From an uncultured Bacteroidales bacterium (GTDB lineage Bacteria; Bacteroidota; Bacteroidia; Bacteroidales; Paludibacteraceae), in contig CAIYTJ010000717.1 in NCBI GenBank assembly GCA_903929065.1, positions 1 through 7,432 on the forward strand: a stretch of 7,432 nucleotides of DNA. The letters are read 5' to 3'. The notes beneath the pieces are model-generated. The model ran no database searches. It was not told the DNA's origin and saw only the letters and a list, made by a program, of their open reading frames with translations. The position numbers and the translations under genes were made by a program. Positions 6,256 to 7,432 of the stretch are shown here, piece after piece (position 1 is the first letter of the stretch; each line of letters opens with the position of its first letter).

Positions 6256-7092
6256 CTATTGACGAAAAGTGTTGATGTAATATTCCGCCTTTTCATGTGA
6301 GAATGATCTTGCCTCTTTGTTATGGCGAACTTTCAATATTTCTTGCTTAAGTTGCCTTACGTCAATACTTCGGTCAGAAAGGGGGATTTCTAAAGCCTCT
6401 CTATCAACACCCTTACCATCACAATTCATCAAAAGGTACCTATGTTTTTCAAAATCAATTTCAAAATCGTAAAAGTCAATATTGACGACTGCATTTTGAG
6501 AAACCTTTACAAGATACTCTCCATAGAGATCAACATATTGTTTTAGCGTATCAAAATTTAGATGTATCGGATGTTTCTTACTGTAATGAAGCTTCTGCGA
6601 ATTAAGATTATATCGTGTGATTTTAACTGTTTTGTCAGAAATGGTTTCCCTGAGGTAGATTGTTTTTTTTCTACTGTCTTTCTTTTTGACAGTTGGAGCA
6701 GTGATAATGCAAATAATATCTTTAGGATGAAAGCCAATAGGTAGAAATTCTTCCTCTCCTTCTTTCTGCACATTTAATTTTCTAAGAACCTCGTAGCGAT
6801 TGCTATCATGTTGTAGTATATTTTCAATATCATGATAATACCGGGCGTGGTTGTTTAGCTCACAATAGAGTTCCTTAATCACTTCACGTTGGTCTTCAAT
6901 AATCAACATGGTTGTAGCCAATTCATTTGCTAATTGTAATACTAAAGGATTGTTCCTTCTGCTTTTGGATAGATTTTCTTTGACGGCTTGAATAAAAAGC
7001 TGCTTGCGATTGGCGCCAATATCTTTATTGTCGTTCAACAACAAGTAAAGGAGATAAAGTTGCTTTTTGATAGCTTTGAAATTGACTTTCAT
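6256..7092 (-). CDS. LytTR-like DNA-binding protein
   Basis: The 278-aa product has a helical N-terminal half (1-115, with LYLLYLLLN and ANELATTMLIIEDQREVIKELY) that may dimerise. The C-terminal half fits a divergent LytTR domain at about residues 122-254. HPKDIICI is the first strand region, YLRETISDKTVKI the following strands, YLVKVSQNAVVN (193-204) corresponds to the FLRIHRSYLVN block, and LEIPLSDRSIDVRQL (234-248) to the IPVSRR block. LytTR domains bind direct repeats upstream of regulated genes. No response-regulator receiver domain (its conserved Asp and Lys) is seen, so this would be a stand-alone regulator. An in-frame TAA five codons upstream (7105-7107) fixes the start at 7092. It leads a minus-strand cluster with two mini-proteins and converges on the integrase operon. 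The LytTR call is moderate because sequence identity to the consensus is low. Confidence 0.6.
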   Translation of the reverse strand: MKVNFKAIKKQLYLLYLLLNDNKDIGANRKQLFIQAVKENLSKSRRNNPLVLQLANELATTMLIIEDQREVIKELYCELNNHARYYHDIENILQHDSNRYEVLRKLNVQKEGEEEFLPIGFHPKDIICIITAPTVKKKDSRKKTIYLRETISDKTVKITRYNLNSQKLHYSKKHPIHLNFDTLKQYVDLYGEYLVKVSQNAVVNIDFYDFEIDFEKHRYLLMNCDGKGVDREALEIPLSDRSIDVRQLKQEILKVRHNKEARSFSHEKAEYYINTFRQ

Positions 7093-7207
7093 CAGCAGGT
7101 TGTTTTAGCAAATATCCCAGTTTTAGAATAAACTTACAGAGCTAACTAACAGAATAGCCGCCTTCGGTAGGACAAACAAAGAACAAATTCAGATATTTTC
7201 ATATCTC

Positions 7208-7231
7208 AAACCGCCACCTAAACCGCCACCT
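7208..7231. repeat. Two tandem AAACCGCCACCT units
   Basis: Units 7208-7219 and 7220-7231 are identical. The core AAACCGCCAC recurs at 7412-7421, and AAACCGCTACCT lies at 5724-5735. Short direct repeats on the same strand around an attachment core are what integrase arm-type sites look like; that role is inferred. Confidence 0.7.
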
Positions 7232-7273
7232 CGTTTTGCTAAAATGTCGAAACCCGCTGTGGGAGCGGGTTTC
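7220..7273. repeat. 54-bp direct repeat, copy B
   Basis: Partner of 5724-5777 in the same orientation, with the same length and ungapped alignment. Together the two copies bracket the whole minus-strand three-gene cluster. Copy B keeps the complete hairpin, while copy A has lost two pairs, suggesting B is closer to the original. Confidence 0.6.
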
Positions 7274-7274
7274 G
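7248..7274 (-). terminator. Perfect 11-bp hairpin, terminator downstream of the tRNA remnant
   Basis: CGAAACCCGCT (7248-7258), a 5-nt loop GTGGG, and AGCGGGTTTCG (7264-7274) pair perfectly. On the minus strand it lies about 11 nt after the tRNA-like 3' end and is followed by a modest T-run (ACATTTTAG). That is the usual place for a tRNA gene's own terminator. The T-tract is short, so termination may be partial. Confidence 0.65.
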
Positions 7275-7284
7275 GAACATACTT

Positions 7285-7305
7285 GCGGACTGGACGGGAC
7301 TTAAA
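7285..7305 (-). other. tRNA 3'-end remnant, probable integrase attachment core
   Basis: Read on the minus strand, this segment matches the end of a tRNA: a T-loop (TTTAAGT against the canonical TTCAAGT), T-stem 3' strand CCCGT, acceptor 3' strand CCAGTCC and discriminator G. The discriminator G and acceptor type suit tRNA-Ser, but the species is not certain. CCA is not encoded. The match stops at the T-stem 5' strand, where A/T-rich sequence (7306 onward) replaces it, so no functional tRNA is present. Truncated tRNA 3' ends of this length are the classic identity block left by tyrosine-integrase elements. The one mismatch lies at the otherwise near-invariant position 56. Confidence 0.6.
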
Positions 7306-7432
7306 TTTTTATATATGTTTTAATGCTTTTTTACAGAAATGAATACCAGTCTGATTTATGATTAGATTGAGCTGTATGAATATGTTTGTTTTTATTCAAA
7401 CTTACACACAAAAACCGCCACAAAAATGCCAC

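Larger units (their letters stand above)
7093..7432. other. 340-bp gene-free att-like region
   Basis: No convincing complete gene was found. The region holds the promoter side of the LytTR-like gene, tandem AAACCGCCACCT units (7208-7231), copy B of the 54-bp repeat, a perfect 11-bp terminator hairpin (7248-7274), a tRNA 3'-end-like segment (7285-7305), an A/T-rich stretch, and another AAACCGCCAC (7412-7421). A frame from ATG 7382 runs open off the end for 17 codons and could be the start of a gene outside the window. Confidence 0.6.

Noticed and set aside
7208..7274. Integron attC-type site
   Set aside because: The hairpin lacks the GTTRRRY and RYYYAAC core sites and the imperfect long stem with extrahelical bases, and the recombinase is not an integron integrase.
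7244..7342. Short plus-strand ORF starting ATG TCG AAA
   Set aside because: It is built from the terminator hairpin and antisense tRNA remnant, with no protein-like composition or context.

Overview
The window looks like mobile-element DNA from a Bacteroidetes bacterium, most plausibly a Chitinophagaceae or Sphingobacteriales-type host. The evidence is a Bacteroidetes-style tyrosine recombinase with its excisionase-like partner, A-rich sequence without Shine-Dalgarno motifs ahead of nearly every start codon, a TAnnTTTG promoter match, and a LytTR-like regulator. The assignment rests on protein and signal style only.

Left part (1-937): an unrecognised 176-codon gene, possibly missing its true start, is followed by about 400 bp of dense non-coding structure. 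This holds a perfect 13-bp inverted repeat built from two copies of the palindrome GTGAATTCAC exactly 20 bp apart, a candidate promoter, and two tandem imperfect copies of a 111-bp unit with conserved hairpins.

Middle part (938-5700): a co-directional run of six plus-strand genes. They encode an unknown 347-aa protein with a disordered acidic centre, a DUF5131 (phage Gp37/Gp68, three-Cys-motif) protein, a small phage-type NPPF methyltransferase-like protein, an excisionase-like helix-turn-helix protein, a complete tyrosine integrase overlapping it by 7 bp, and a small unknown basic-tailed protein. A strong bidirectional terminator at 5656-5697 closes the run. The excisionase and integrase are the mobility module. 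The DUF5131/NPPF pair looks like nucleic-acid-directed cargo of unknown function.

Right part (5700-7432): a convergent minus-strand cluster encodes a LytTR-like DNA-binding protein followed by two tiny low-complexity proteins, one Gly/Lys-rich and one Pro-rich; the second was found by reading the minus strand. The cluster is bracketed by two related 54-bp direct repeats, each ending in a hairpin. To the right of the second hairpin lies what I read as the antisense 3' end of a tRNA, probably tRNA-Ser (T-loop, T-stem, acceptor strand and discriminator G). It is followed on the minus strand by a terminator. This is the classical signature of an integrase attachment site. AAACCGCCAC repeats occur on both sides of it and may be arm-type sites.

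Taken together this is a small integrative element, or the junction of one. The presence of att-like sequence, flanking repeats, integrase and excisionase, plus a reading frame that stays open from 7382 across the window end into position 1, makes it possible that the window is a complete circular form of about 7.4 kb. That idea is inference and is recorded as a finding. No rRNA, intact tRNA, CRISPR array, transposase or recognisable replication protein was seen.
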